A stretch of 64,000 bases of DNA, from the NCBI GenBank assembly GCA_017308595.1, contig JAFKER010000017.1, positions 82,889-146,888 of the forward strand, written 5' to 3'. The notes under the pieces are model-generated. The model was not told where the DNA came from and did no database searches. It was given only the letters and a program-made list of their open reading frames with translations. Positions 37,799 through 46,977 of the stretch are shown one piece after another. The translations under genes and the position numbers were made by a program. This DNA is from Afipia sp. (GTDB lineage Bacteria > Pseudomonadota > Alphaproteobacteria > Rhizobiales > Xanthobacteraceae). How positions within the stretch are numbered: position 1 is the first letter of the stretch; every line of letters starts with the position of its first letter.

Positions 37799-38680
37799 AT
37801 GACTGCCACCCCGGACATCCAGGCCTTCTTCGACGAACCCACCAACACGATCAGCTATCTCGTCACCGACCCGTCGACGGGACAGAGCGCGGTGATCGAT
37901 CCGGTGCTGGACTACGATCCCAAGTCGGGCGAGGTGGATACGCGTTCCGTTGAAACGATCCTGAAAGCCGCTGCGGACCGCAAGCTGACCATTGTGTGGG
38001 CGCTGGAAACCCACGCCCATGCGGATCATTTGTCGGGCGCACCTTACATCAAGGCGAAAACCGGCGCGAAAATCGGCATCGGCGAGCACATCAAGGATGT
38101 ACAGCGGATATTCCGCCCGATCTTCAACGCGACCGACATCAAGCCCGATGGCAGCGATTTCGATCACCTGTTTAAGGATGGCGAAGTTTTCAACATCGGC
38201 AACCTCGCAGTCGAATGCATCTATACGCCCGGGCACACACCCGCAGATCTTAGCTACAAGATCGGCGACGCCGTGTTTGTCGGAGACACGATGTTCATGC
38301 CGGACTATGGCACCGCGCGCGCGGATTTCCCCGGCGGCGACGCGCACCAGCTTTTCCGCTCGATCTGGAAGCTGCTTTCACTGCCGCCGGAGACGCGCCT
38401 GTTCATGTGTCACGACTACAAGGCACCAGGACGCGACACATACGCGTGGGAAACCACTGTGCGCGAGCAACGCGAGCGGAATGTCCATATCGGCGCCGGC
38501 AAGACTGAAGAAGAATTTGTGACAGCCCGCATGAAGCGCGACGCCACGCTGTCCGCGCCAACACTGCTGTTGCCATCGATTCAGGTCAACATTCGCGCCG
38601 GCGCTTTCCCTCCGGCTGAGGACAACGGCGTGCACTACCTGCGTATCCCGGTCACATTCAAGGCAGCAGCGGCGCGATAA
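37799..38680 (+). CDS. blh: Persulfide dioxygenase/metallo-beta-lactamase-fold hydrolase (Blh, ETHE1-like)
   Basis: A 293-residue MBL-fold iron enzyme that oxidises glutathione persulfide to sulfite. Metal ligands are H72, H74, D76 and H77 (ETHAHADHLSG), the His of YTPGHTPADLSY, and VFVGDTMFMPDYGTARADFPGGDA, which is near-identical in Blh proteins; the final His is in FMCHDYKAPGRD. GAAAGG lies 8 bases before ATG 37799. It is controlled by the divergent bigR and pairs with rhodanese and TauE. Confidence 0.92.
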   Translation: MTATPDIQAFFDEPTNTISYLVTDPSTGQSAVIDPVLDYDPKSGEVDTRSVETILKAAADRKLTIVWALETHAHADHLSGAPYIKAKTGAKIGIGEHIKDVQRIFRPIFNATDIKPDGSDFDHLFKDGEVFNIGNLAVECIYTPGHTPADLSYKIGDAVFVGDTMFMPDYGTARADFPGGDAHQLFRSIWKLLSLPPETRLFMCHDYKAPGRDTYAWETTVREQRERNVHIGAGKTEEEFVTARMKRDATLSAPTLLLPSIQVNIRAGAFPPAEDNGVHYLRIPVTFKAAAAR

Positions 38681-38687
38681 CGCGCCG

Positions 38688-40211
38688 CTATGCTCCGGCG
38701 GAGCTCTCCCAGTATGGATCGCGCAGCTTCCGCTTGAAAATCTTGCCGCTGGCCTCGCGCGGCAATTCATCGAGGAACTTGATGTCCTTCGGCACCTTGA
38801 AATTCGCCAGCCGTTTGCGGAGATAGTCCTGCACAGCGGCCGGTGTCAGCGTGACACCGGCATCCTGTTCGATGCAGGCCATCAGCCGCTCGCCATACTC
38901 GTCATCGGGAATGCCGAACACAGCGCAGTCGTGCACGCCATCCATACCGATCAGCGTGTTCTCGATTTCCGCGGGATAGATGTTGACGCCGCCGGAGATC
39001 ACCATGTCGCGCTTGCGGTCGCACAGGAACAGATAGCCGTCCTCGTCGAGATAGCCGACATCGCCGACACTGATGAGCCCCTCGCGACCGGCTTCCGCGC
39101 GAGCCTCTGCCTTGCGATGATAATCGAAGTCCGAAAGCGCGGTCTGGCGCATGAAGATCTCGCCGATCTCGTTGACTCCGCGCGGCTCCCCGTTCGGCCC
39201 GAAGATCTTGACGATTCCGCCCTCGATGGCGCGGCCGACCGTACCGGGCTTCGCCAGCGCCTCCTCGGCCGAATGCCAGATCGGAATGCCGGTTTCGGTT
39301 GAACCAAAATACTCATGAACCACCGGCCCCCACCAATCGATCATCGCCCGCTTCACCGGCACCGGACATGGTGCAGCGCCGTGAACCACAAAGCGCAGCG
39401 AGGACAGATCATAGCGGGATTTCACATCGTCCGGCAGCCGCAACAGACGCACGAACATGGTGGGCACCACATGCACGTGCGTGACCTTGTGTCGTTCGAT
39501 CAATTGCAGAAGATCCTCAGGATCGAAACGCGGTTCGAGCACGATGGTGCAACCGTGACGGAACGCCAGCATGCCGTAAGAATTCGGCGCCGAGTGATAC
39601 ATCGGTCCGTTCATCAGAACGATCTGATTCTCATTGGGCTTCACGCCATAAGTGATGGCGCTCACGCGTTCGGCAGCGACCATCTGCTCGGGCAACATCG
39701 GCTGACGCCGCACGCCCTTCGGCCGCCCGGTGGTTCCGGACGTATAGAACATCGGCGAAGCGCGACCCGGCGCTTCCCGCGACGGCGAGAAGCCACTACG
39801 CCAGGTGTCCCAGTTCACATAGCCATCGGGCACGCCCGCGAGTTCAGCCGGCACACCGAACGCGCCGGCAATCTCCGGCGGAGTCTCCACCACCAGAAGC
39901 GGCAATCGCTTGGGCAGCCCTTCCTTGATCTGCGGCAACAAGTCAGCGTGGCAAACCAGCGCCTGCGCGCCGCTGTCCGCAAGAATATAGGCGACCTCGT
40001 CAGCCTTGAGATGCCAATTGATCGGCACCACCGGCGAGCCCAGCATCGCAGCGGCCACCGACGCTTCAAAGAACGCGAAGTCGTTTCGCAGCATCAGCCC
40101 CACAGGCGCACCATCGCGAACACCGAGAGCCCTGAAGCCGCTTGCCGCGCGTGCAATGCGCTCCTGAATCTCGGGATAACTGATCCGGCGTTCACCGCTG
40201 ATGATCATCAT
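38688..40211 (-). CDS. AMP-dependent acyl-CoA synthetase
   Basis: A 507-residue adenylate-forming ligase. Core motifs: FYTSGTTGRPKGVRRQP (P-loop), HEYFGSTETGIP (A5), VGDVGYLDEDGYLFLCDRKRDMVISGGVNIYPAEIE (A7-A8 hinge) and the catalytic Lys of REASGKIFKRKLR. It activates a carboxylic acid to its CoA ester; the class is broad (fatty or aromatic acids). Start ATG 40211 follows CCGGAG. It converges on blh with only 7 bases between stops. Confidence 0.9.
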   Translation of the reverse strand: MMIISGERRISYPEIQERIARAASGFRALGVRDGAPVGLMLRNDFAFFEASVAAAMLGSPVVPINWHLKADEVAYILADSGAQALVCHADLLPQIKEGLPKRLPLLVVETPPEIAGAFGVPAELAGVPDGYVNWDTWRSGFSPSREAPGRASPMFYTSGTTGRPKGVRRQPMLPEQMVAAERVSAITYGVKPNENQIVLMNGPMYHSAPNSYGMLAFRHGCTIVLEPRFDPEDLLQLIERHKVTHVHVVPTMFVRLLRLPDDVKSRYDLSSLRFVVHGAAPCPVPVKRAMIDWWGPVVHEYFGSTETGIPIWHSAEEALAKPGTVGRAIEGGIVKIFGPNGEPRGVNEIGEIFMRQTALSDFDYHRKAEARAEAGREGLISVGDVGYLDEDGYLFLCDRKRDMVISGGVNIYPAEIENTLIGMDGVHDCAVFGIPDDEYGERLMACIEQDAGVTLTPAAVQDYLRKRLANFKVPKDIKFLDELPREASGKIFKRKLRDPYWESSAGA

Positions 40212-40224
40212 GTTGCTCCGGCGC

Positions 40225-40267
40225 AAAGAAAACAAAACAGGCGCACCTCGGGATCCGGGGCGCGCCT
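40225..40267 (-). terminator. Rho-independent terminator
   Basis: Read on the minus strand, a hairpin of about 13 pairs (40239-40267) is followed by a T-rich run, TGTTTTGTTTTCTTT. It ends the binding-protein gene just before the acyl-CoA synthetase start. Confidence 0.75.
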
Positions 40268-40282
40268 GCCACTGTCACACGC

Positions 40283-41476
40283 TTACTGATCGTCGAGCAC
40301 CTTGCCGAAGCCGACCCAGCTCTTGCCGTCGAACCGACGCAACAGAAGTTGCTGGAACGGCAGGTAGTCGTCTGGACCCGTATTTACGGAGATACCGGGC
40401 AACAGGAGCGGCAAATGCACGTCTTTCAGCGACGCGGCCTGACGCTTGATGTTCTCGCTGCTGAAATCATCCTTGCAGGCCTTGAGCACCGCAACCATCA
40501 GCTGCGCATAGTGATATCCGGCAGAGTAGTTCGAATTGTTCAGGTCCGCGCTCGGCATGTACTGCTTCATGAACGCGAAGAACTCCTTCACGCCGGGATC
40601 ATTCGCCCACTGCACATCATTGACGTCCTTCTGGTTGCTTGACGAGATCATTCCCACGGCATTCTCCAGACCAGCCGGCGCGAGGAACGAGATCGACGCC
40701 GCCGATGTCGGCAGGAACGTCATCTCAGGTTTCCAGCCGAGTTCGGCGATGCCTTTGATCAGTTGCGAGGTGAATTTTCCCAACACCACGCCGAACAAAA
40801 CGTCGGCGCCGGATGCCTTTAGTGTCGCGAGTTGCGAATTGATGGTGGGTGCGGTCACCTCATAACTCGCTTCGGAGACGATCATGGTCGCCGCCTTGTC
40901 TCCCAACGCGCGCTTGAAGCCACTGACATAGTCGCGGCCGAAATCGTCGTTCTGCGCCAGAATGGCGATCTTTGCGTTCGGCTTGGTCGCCAGAATATGC
41001 TTGGCATAAATCACACCTTCGGACGCATAGGCGGCCATACCCGGCATCGTATACGGGAAGTTCTTGGGGTCGGCCCACTTGGTCGCGCCGCTCAGCACGA
41101 ACAACTGAGGAATCTTCTTACCGTTGAGATAGCGATGAACTGCATTGTTGGTCGCGGTGCCGAGCGAGGCGAACATCACCTGAACCTCGTCCTGCTCCAC
41201 AAGCTTGCGTGTGTGTTCGACGGTTTTCGGCGGCGAGTAGGCATCATCCATGCTGATGAACTTGATCTTGCGACCGTTGATCCCGCCCTCGGCGTTGATC
41301 TTTTCGAAATATGCCTCCTGAACGCGGCCTATCATGCCAAAGCCCGACAGCGGCCCGCTGTAAGGCAGGGTTTGTCCAATGCGGATTTCGCTCTTGGTGT
41401 CGGCCCGCGCCTGCGTCAGCGCACAAGCTGCGAGCGTTAGGACAGCGATCGTCCGTAATGATCCGGCCTTCATCAT
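40283..41476 (-). CDS. ABC transporter substrate-binding protein (type I, LivJ-like)
   Basis: A 397-residue periplasmic protein with signal peptide (MMKAGSLRTIAVLTLAACALTQARA-D) and the LivJ-fold segments IRIGQTLPYSGPLSGFGMIGRVQEAYFEKINAEGGINGRK and VIYAKHILATKPNAKIAILAQNDDFGRDYVSGFK. This wording is common for binding proteins linked to aromatic or branched acid uptake. It lies between an acyl-CoA synthetase and a nitronate monooxygenase on the same strand but has its own terminator, and no permease genes adjoin. Confidence 0.88.
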   Translation of the reverse strand: MMKAGSLRTIAVLTLAACALTQARADTKSEIRIGQTLPYSGPLSGFGMIGRVQEAYFEKINAEGGINGRKIKFISMDDAYSPPKTVEHTRKLVEQDEVQVMFASLGTATNNAVHRYLNGKKIPQLFVLSGATKWADPKNFPYTMPGMAAYASEGVIYAKHILATKPNAKIAILAQNDDFGRDYVSGFKRALGDKAATMIVSEASYEVTAPTINSQLATLKASGADVLFGVVLGKFTSQLIKGIAELGWKPEMTFLPTSAASISFLAPAGLENAVGMISSSNQKDVNDVQWANDPGVKEFFAFMKQYMPSADLNNSNYSAGYHYAQLMVAVLKACKDDFSSENIKRQAASLKDVHLPLLLPGISVNTGPDDYLPFQQLLLRRFDGKSWVGFGKVLDDQ

Positions 41477-41545
41477 GTTCTACTTCCTCCTTTGGACTTG
41501 TTGTGATCAGGCCGCGCTTTTGCGCGTGCCCCAGACAGACGCCCC

Positions 41546-42520
41546 TCAGGCGCTGATCCGTTTTGCGAAATCGCCGCTGGCGTCCGCGAACTCGCTCTTC
41601 AGGCGCTCGACCAGCTCGGCCACGGAGGGCACGTCCGTGATCTGGCCGATCCCCTGCCCGCATCCCCAGATGTCGCGCCAAGCCTTGACCTTCATGTTGC
41701 CGCCAGAGCCAAAATTCATCTTGGTCTTGTCGGCCACCGGCAGATTATCTGGATCGAGACCGGCCGCTGCAATCGATGGGCCGAGATAGTTGCCGTGAAC
41801 CCCGGTGAACAGGTTGGTGTAAACCGTGTCATGTGCGGCATACTCGGTCAGCGCCTTCTTGTAGGCCGGATCGGCATTGGCCTCGACAGTCGCGATGAAA
41901 CGCGTGCCCATGTAGGCCATGTCGGCGCCAAGCGCGAGTGCGGATGCAATGCCCCAGCCATCGGAGATCGCGCCCGACAGCAGGATCGTGCCCTTGAACC
42001 ATTGCTTGACTTCGCGCACGAGCGCGAACGGCGACAGCGTGCCGGCATGGCCGCCCGCGCCTGCGCAGACCAGAATCAGACCGTCAACGCCCTGCTCCGC
42101 AGCCTTGCGCGCATGTTTGACGTTGATGACGTCGTGGAACACCACACCGCCATAGGAGTGTGCGGCTTCGACGATCTCGGACGGCGGCCGCAACGAGGTG
42201 ATGATCACCGGGACCTTGTGCTTCACACAGGTCTCCATGTCTTTCATCAGACGATCGTTGGAAGCGTGGCAAATCTGGTTGACCGCATAAGGCGCAACCT
42301 TCTTGTCCGGATTCTTCGCCTGGTACTCGCCAAGCTCACTCTCGATCTGGGTCAGCCATTCATCCAGCTTTTCCACCGGGCGCGCATTCAGCGCCGGAAA
42401 TGAGCCGACAATTCCCGCCTTGCATTGCGCAATAACAAGCTCCGGCCCTGACACGATAAAGAGCGGTGACCCCAGAACGGGGAGTTCAAGCTTACCGTTG
42501 AGCGAGACTGGAAGCGGCAT
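41546..42520 (-). CDS. Nitronate monooxygenase (2-nitropropane dioxygenase-like)
   Basis: A 324-residue FMN-dependent TIM-barrel enzyme. GLILVCAGAGGHAGTLSPFALV holds the catalytic His (H158), and LLSGAISDGWGIASALALGADMAYMGTRFIAT is the phosphate-binding end of the barrel. It oxidises alkyl nitronates or related carbanions. ATG 42520 follows AGGAA; the longer open frame upstream overlaps the LysR promoter. Divergent from lysR, which probably regulates it. Confidence 0.9.
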   Translation of the reverse strand: MPLPVSLNGKLELPVLGSPLFIVSGPELVIAQCKAGIVGSFPALNARPVEKLDEWLTQIESELGEYQAKNPDKKVAPYAVNQICHASNDRLMKDMETCVKHKVPVIITSLRPPSEIVEAAHSYGGVVFHDVINVKHARKAAEQGVDGLILVCAGAGGHAGTLSPFALVREVKQWFKGTILLSGAISDGWGIASALALGADMAYMGTRFIATVEANADPAYKKALTEYAAHDTVYTNLFTGVHGNYLGPSIAAAGLDPDNLPVADKTKMNFGSGGNMKVKAWRDIWGCGQGIGQITDVPSVAELVERLKSEFADASGDFAKRISA

Positions 42521-42617
42521 AGGGGTGTTCCTGTTTTCAATGTAAGCAACAATAACATCTTGACCCGCCCAGCAGGATGTCCAATTCTGAACATCTGCAA
42601 CATCAGGTTTGAACATC

Positions 42618-43517
42618 GTGGATTGGGATCTGTGCAGGACTTTCATGGCGGTCGCCGAATCCGGCAGCTATCTTGCTGCCGCGCGGCGTTTGCGTTCGAG
42701 CCATCCGACCGTCAGCCGTGAAGTCGCTGCGCTGGAGGCCCAACTCGGAACAAAACTATTCGTCCGATCCAACGAAGGCCTGGCGCTGACGGCGCAGGGT
42801 CGCCGCTTCCGCGAACATACGGCAGCGATGGAAGCGGCTGCGCTGCGCGCGGAAGCAGCGGTATCAGCCAAGGGCAACAAGGCGCGCGGACTGGTAAAGT
42901 TTTCCATTGGCCCCACGCTCGCAGCCTACTGGCTGATGCCGCATATGGCTTCTTTCATCGAAACTCATCCTGATGTTCAAATCGAGTTCGTCACCCATCC
43001 GTTTCCGGTCAGCGTGCGCAAGCGCGAGGCTGATATCGTACTGCGCATCTATCAAAGCGGCGACGAGAATCTCGTTGGCCGCAAGATCGCTCGGCTCGGC
43101 GTTGGCTTTTATGCTTCACGAAGCTATGCAGCCCGGTATTCGTTGCCTGCTCATCGCGACGACTGGCAGCATCACAACATCATCGGCTTTGCAGACCGCG
43201 CTTCAAACGCCGAACTCGGACGCTGGAGCGACCATGTGGCGCGCCAGGCCTCCGTTGTCATGCGCTGCTCGTCGCAGGCCGATATGCTGGCCGCCGTACG
43301 AGCCGGTATCGGCATCTGCGCGATGTCCTGCATCGTGGCCGACGCGCATGACGACCTGATCCGCGTCTCACCGCAAAAGCTCGCGGGCATTTCCGATATC
43401 TGGCTGCTGGCACATCCCGATCTGATCGACCTGCCCGCTGTTCGCGCGGTGATCAATTTCGTCACGCAGCGCTCCCGTGCCGACCGCGACGTTCTCAGCG
43501 GTGCCTGGAAGGCCTAG
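42618..43517 (+). CDS. LysR-family transcriptional regulator
   Basis: A 299-residue LysR protein. The N-terminal helix-turn-helix is TFMAVAESGSYLAAARRLRSSHPTVSREVAALEAQLGTKLFVRS, followed by the two-lobed effector domain (KFSIGPTLAAYWLMPHMASFIETHPDVQIEF). GTG 42618 (VDWDLCRTF) is the likely start, with TTG 42609 also possible. It is divergent from the nitronate monooxygenase, the classical arrangement for control of the neighbour and itself. The inducer is unknown. Confidence 0.88.
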   Translation: MDWDLCRTFMAVAESGSYLAAARRLRSSHPTVSREVAALEAQLGTKLFVRSNEGLALTAQGRRFREHTAAMEAAALRAEAAVSAKGNKARGLVKFSIGPTLAAYWLMPHMASFIETHPDVQIEFVTHPFPVSVRKREADIVLRIYQSGDENLVGRKIARLGVGFYASRSYAARYSLPAHRDDWQHHNIIGFADRASNAELGRWSDHVARQASVVMRCSSQADMLAAVRAGIGICAMSCIVADAHDDLIRVSPQKLAGISDIWLLAHPDLIDLPAVRAVINFVTQRSRADRDVLSGAWKA

Positions 43518-43658
43518 AGCCCGCCGCTGAACAAAGACCCGTGACGTTTTAAACTTAATGTCCGCATTGCCTGTCAGCTTCAATCCGGCGCAAGATATGT
43601 CCGTACGAGCTGTGCAAGCGCGCGCAGATCAAAATGTAAATCGTCACGGGAGGTCATC

Positions 43659-44789
43659 ATGGGTTTCGAAGGACTGGAGCTTCGCTCCTTGATCAGGAAA
43701 AGCGGCGAGCTCGAGCTGTCACTGGTCAAAGTCAAGATTCCCGAGCCCGCCCCAGATGAGGTCATCGTCCGAATTGAAGGAGCACCGATCAATCCTTCCG
43801 ATCTGGGCCTCCTCATCGGAGCAGCCGACATGTCGACGGCAAAGTCATCCGGCTCCGGCGACAGTGTCGTGGTGACGGCGACCGTGCCTGAACAATTGAT
43901 GCGCGCCATGTCCGGCCGCCTTGATGATTCAATGCCGGTCGGCAATGAAGGTGCGGGCGTTGTCGTCGCGGCAGGAAGCTCGAGCCGGGCGCAATCCATG
44001 ATGGGCAAGATGGTCGCCATGATCGGCGGCGCGATGTATGCGCAGTATCGTTGCATCAAGGCCGCCGACTGCATGGTGCTGCCTGATGGCACCACCGCCG
44101 CTGAAGGCGCATCCTGCTTTGTCAACCCACTGACATCGCTCGGCATGACCGAGACCATGCGCCGCGAGGGACACACCGCGCTGGTTCACACTGCAGCAGC
44201 CTCAAACCTCGGCCAGATGCTGAACAAGATTTGCATCAAGGACGGCATCGGCCTCGTCAACATCGTGCGTAGCGCCGAGCAGGCAGACATCCTGCGCAAG
44301 ATTGGCGCAACGCATATCTGCGACTCCACCAGCGCGACCTTTATGGAAGATCTGACACAGGCGCTGATCGCGACAGGCGCAACACTGGCCTTCGACGCGA
44401 TCGGCGGCGGCAAGCTGGCAGGCCAGATTCTCACATGCATGGAGATCGCGGCAAACAAGACCGCGAAGGTCTACAGCCGCTATGGCTCGACCGTTCACAA
44501 GCAGGTCTATATTTACGGCAGCCTCGATACGCGGCCCACCGAAATTACCCGGAATTTTGGAATGACCTGGGGCGTTGGCGGCTGGCTGCTATTTCCGTTC
44601 CTGCAAAAAATCGGCCCGGCGGATGCGCAAAAGCTGCGCGAACGCGTCGCCGCCGAACTCAAGACGACATTTTCCAGCCATTACACGCAGATCGTGTCGC
44701 TGCCGGAGACGCTGCAGCTTTCGAACATCGCGATCTATGCCAAGCGCGCGACCGGCGAGAAATTTCTCATCAATCCGAATAAAACCTGA
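43659..44789 (+). CDS. Zinc-binding-dehydrogenase/quinone-oxidoreductase-like MDR protein
   Basis: A 376-residue medium-chain dehydrogenase. The GroES-like domain has EVIVRIEGAPINPSDLGLLIG and VGNEGAGVVVAAGSSS; the Rossmann domain has LVHTAAASNLGQMLNKICIKDGIGLVNIVRS and ATLAFDAIGGGKLAGQIL. The catalytic and structural zinc Cys clusters are missing, so it is a zinc-free, NADPH-dependent quinone or enoyl reductase type. The nucleotide motif is AAASNLG rather than GxGxxG. Monocistronic. Confidence 0.85.
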   Translation: MGFEGLELRSLIRKSGELELSLVKVKIPEPAPDEVIVRIEGAPINPSDLGLLIGAADMSTAKSSGSGDSVVVTATVPEQLMRAMSGRLDDSMPVGNEGAGVVVAAGSSSRAQSMMGKMVAMIGGAMYAQYRCIKAADCMVLPDGTTAAEGASCFVNPLTSLGMTETMRREGHTALVHTAAASNLGQMLNKICIKDGIGLVNIVRSAEQADILRKIGATHICDSTSATFMEDLTQALIATGATLAFDAIGGGKLAGQILTCMEIAANKTAKVYSRYGSTVHKQVYIYGSLDTRPTEITRNFGMTWGVGGWLLFPFLQKIGPADAQKLRERVAAELKTTFSSHYTQIVSLPETLQLSNIAIYAKRATGEKFLINPNKT

Positions 44790-44820
44790 TCGCCGGCAGC
44801 ATCGGCGCGGCGATGCGCAA

Positions 44821-44849
44821 CAAAAAAGGCCCCGGAGAACCGGGGCCTT
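44821..44849 (-). terminator. Rho-independent terminator for the outer-membrane protein gene
   Basis: Stem AAGGCCCCGG / CCGGGGCCTT with loop AGAA; on the minus strand it runs into TTTTTTG. It lies about 30 bases past the stop of the Omp gene. Confidence 0.85.
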
Positions 44850-44879
44850 AAGTTGTCTGGAGAAATTATTCGTAATTGC

Positions 44880-45599
44880 TTAGTACTTCGCGACGACCGG
44901 GCCACCCCAGTTGAAGCGATAGTTCAGACCAACCTTCACAGTGTGGAGATCGTCCTTGTAGGAGAGCACGCCGGCAGGCGAGGCGACGTTGGTGGTGTCG
45001 AAGTTGTAGTACTGGTACTCAACCTTCGCCGACCAGGCCGGAGCGAACATGTATTCGAGGCCGCCGCCAACGGTGTAACCGGTCGACTGACGATCGGTTA
45101 CAGCCGGCAGGAAGCCAGCGGTTGCAGCCAGGCCGTTGTCGTCACGGAATGCGACACCGCCCTTGGCGTAGATCAGGCCCGGACCCCAGGTGTAGCCGAG
45201 GCGGCCGGTGACCGAAGCGAGCCAATCGGAGCGGTCACGGAACCGGTCGACGCCGTTGGTGAAGGTGCGGTTGTTGTCCGAGAGGCCGGAGATCTGACCT
45301 TCGATACCGACAACCCAGTTCGGAGCGAACTGATAGTCAGCACCGATCTGACCGCCGCCGAGGAAGGCTGCGTCACGGCTGCCGCCAGTCAGGCCCGGGA
45401 TCGTGGTGGCGTAACCATTGTCACCGCCGAAAGCGGCGCCGATGTGCACACCAGCGTAGAAGCCGGTCCAGTTGAAGATCGGCGCGGGCGCATAAACCGG
45501 CGCCTTGGTGTAGGTGCGAGGGCCGAGGTCCGCAGCAAGAGAAGCGGTCGAAGCCAGCAAGGTGGCGGACAAGGCCAGAAGAGCAGAACGAATACGCAT
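44880..45599 (-). CDS. Outer-membrane beta-barrel protein (Omp25/RopB-like)
   Basis: A 239-residue protein with signal peptide MRIRSALLALSATLLASTASLAA, then the short Pro-rich lead APVYAPAPIFNWTGFYAGVHIGAAFGG, typical of the rhizobial and Brucella Omp25/Omp31 family. Eight amphipathic strands alternate aromatic and small residues, ending in KVGLNYRFNWGGPVVAKY. It is a structural barrel in the outer membrane. The strong terminator and strong codon bias suggest high expression. An upstream gap of about 445 bases holds its promoter. Confidence 0.92.
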   Translation of the reverse strand: MRIRSALLALSATLLASTASLAADLGPRTYTKAPVYAPAPIFNWTGFYAGVHIGAAFGGDNGYATTIPGLTGGSRDAAFLGGGQIGADYQFAPNWVVGIEGQISGLSDNNRTFTNGVDRFRDRSDWLASVTGRLGYTWGPGLIYAKGGVAFRDDNGLAATAGFLPAVTDRQSTGYTVGGGLEYMFAPAWSAKVEYQYYNFDTTNVASPAGVLSYKDDLHTVKVGLNYRFNWGGPVVAKY

Positions 45600-46044
45600 G
45601 GTTTTTCCCCGTGTTGAGTTGGACGGACCCTATTGGCCCCCCGGTTAATGAAAAATGGATACGGGGTGTTTCGGTTCCTCTTCAGGAGAGCTGCACGCTT
45701 CATTCCCGGCCAGCGTGATAAAAAAGAGACTCTTTGGGTCGATTCCGAAAGGAAGCATTAAGCATAACGTGCGCCGCCAACGGCGATGCGCACCGTAGCC
45801 AATCGCAGCGGCACAGAAATAGATTGCGTTAAACCCGGTTGTCGCGGCTGAGGCAGCCAAACCCGGGATGTTCCGTCCTACATGACCTCGACTCGGATGC
45901 GACCGGGATGAAGAGAACAGTTTCATCGACGCATCGCTTCGGATCGGAAAGATTTGCAAGAAATTCGGACCGCCAGCGGGCACTGTCATGGCCGGAAGCT
46001 GGCGGAGGGAGCGCGGCAGCCATCACTCCCGAGGTCCAATGCGC
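45600..46044. other. Intergenic region, no gene seen
   Basis: Open frames here are short or are shadows of the neighbouring LuxR gene. It must hold the promoter of the Omp gene on the minus strand and the 3' end of the LuxR transcript. I see no convincing RNA gene or hairpin terminator. Confidence 0.4.
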
Positions 46045-46977
46045 TCAGCGTATCTTCGGAATCTTCGACGCCGAATGCCGTAACGACGAGCCGTTCACAA
46101 GCACGACATCGGTTGGAAGAAAGGACCTGCCTTCGGCATGGCTTGCCGGATTCGGTGGCAGAAAATTCCGGCCGATTTGCTCGATCGCAGCTGCTAATCC
46201 GTCTTCCAGATGGCCCGCGCTCGAGAGCGGCTTTCCGCCCATGCGGGACACCGTCACGGCAACTTGCGTTCTGTTCGAAACTGCAAGCTTTCGCATGATC
46301 TCCCGAACGTGAACCTTCACGGTGGATTCCGGAAGATTCAATGCACGTCCGATGGCCTTGTTCGGTTCGCCCCGGCACAGGCCTTCAAGAATGGCCTGCT
46401 GCCGCTCGCTCAAATCAAGTTGCAGCGCAGAGGGCGCGGACGTATCGTTCCCGAGTATCGGCAGGCTGCCGCCGGCGCCTTCATCGTCTACGGAGCCGCC
46501 GGGCACCTCGCAATCGCCTTTCAGCCGCGCCTCAAGGGAAAAGGGCAAGTGCGCGACCGCACTTCGCGGTACGTAAGTGTCGCCTTTCAAGACGAAGGAC
46601 AATGCACGCAGGACAAGATCAGGCGCGAAGTGATTCGATAGATATCCTTCGGCACCGGCCTGCATAGCAGCGACGACATCCTGAGGGGCTTCGTCATCCG
46701 CTATGACAACCAGCCGCGCCGACGGAGCGAGCACACGCAACACATTGATCTCGGAAAGCATCTGGGCGCTGGAACATGATGAGCTTCCAACGTTGAAAAT
46801 AATCATTTTGAAGTCGACGCCTGCGCGCAGCGCGCGATGAGCGCTCTCTGGCACGAAGGAAAGCAGCTCGACATTTTCGGCTAAAGACCATTCATTCAAG
46901 AAACGCACGACCAGCGCGCGCCTGAACTCCATCAAATCAATCACGCCAACAATGCCAGGAAGTGCATCGGCCGGCAT
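46045..46977 (-). CDS. LuxR-type regulator with degenerate receiver domain
   Basis: A 310-residue protein with a NarL/FixJ-type layout. The C-terminal helix-turn-helix is clear (about residues 189-243: LSERQQAILEGLCRGEPNKAIGRALNLPESTVKVHVREIMRKL). The N-terminal region folds like a receiver (VIADDEAPQDVVAAMQAGAEGYLSNHF) but the phosphoacceptor position in MIIFNVG is Asn (about N62) and the acidic pocket is missing, so normal phosphorylation is unlikely. ATG 46977 follows GGAAGG. It is divergent from a second LuxR-type gene across a region with tandem repeats, and probably regulates the adjoining secretion-like cluster. Confidence 0.8.
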   Translation of the reverse strand: MPADALPGIVGVIDLMEFRRALVVRFLNEWSLAENVELLSFVPESAHRALRAGVDFKMIIFNVGSSSCSSAQMLSEINVLRVLAPSARLVVIADDEAPQDVVAAMQAGAEGYLSNHFAPDLVLRALSFVLKGDTYVPRSAVAHLPFSLEARLKGDCEVPGGSVDDEGAGGSLPILGNDTSAPSALQLDLSERQQAILEGLCRGEPNKAIGRALNLPESTVKVHVREIMRKLAVSNRTQVAVTVSRMGGKPLSSAGHLEDGLAAAIEQIGRNFLPPNPASHAEGRSFLPTDVVLVNGSSLRHSASKIPKIR

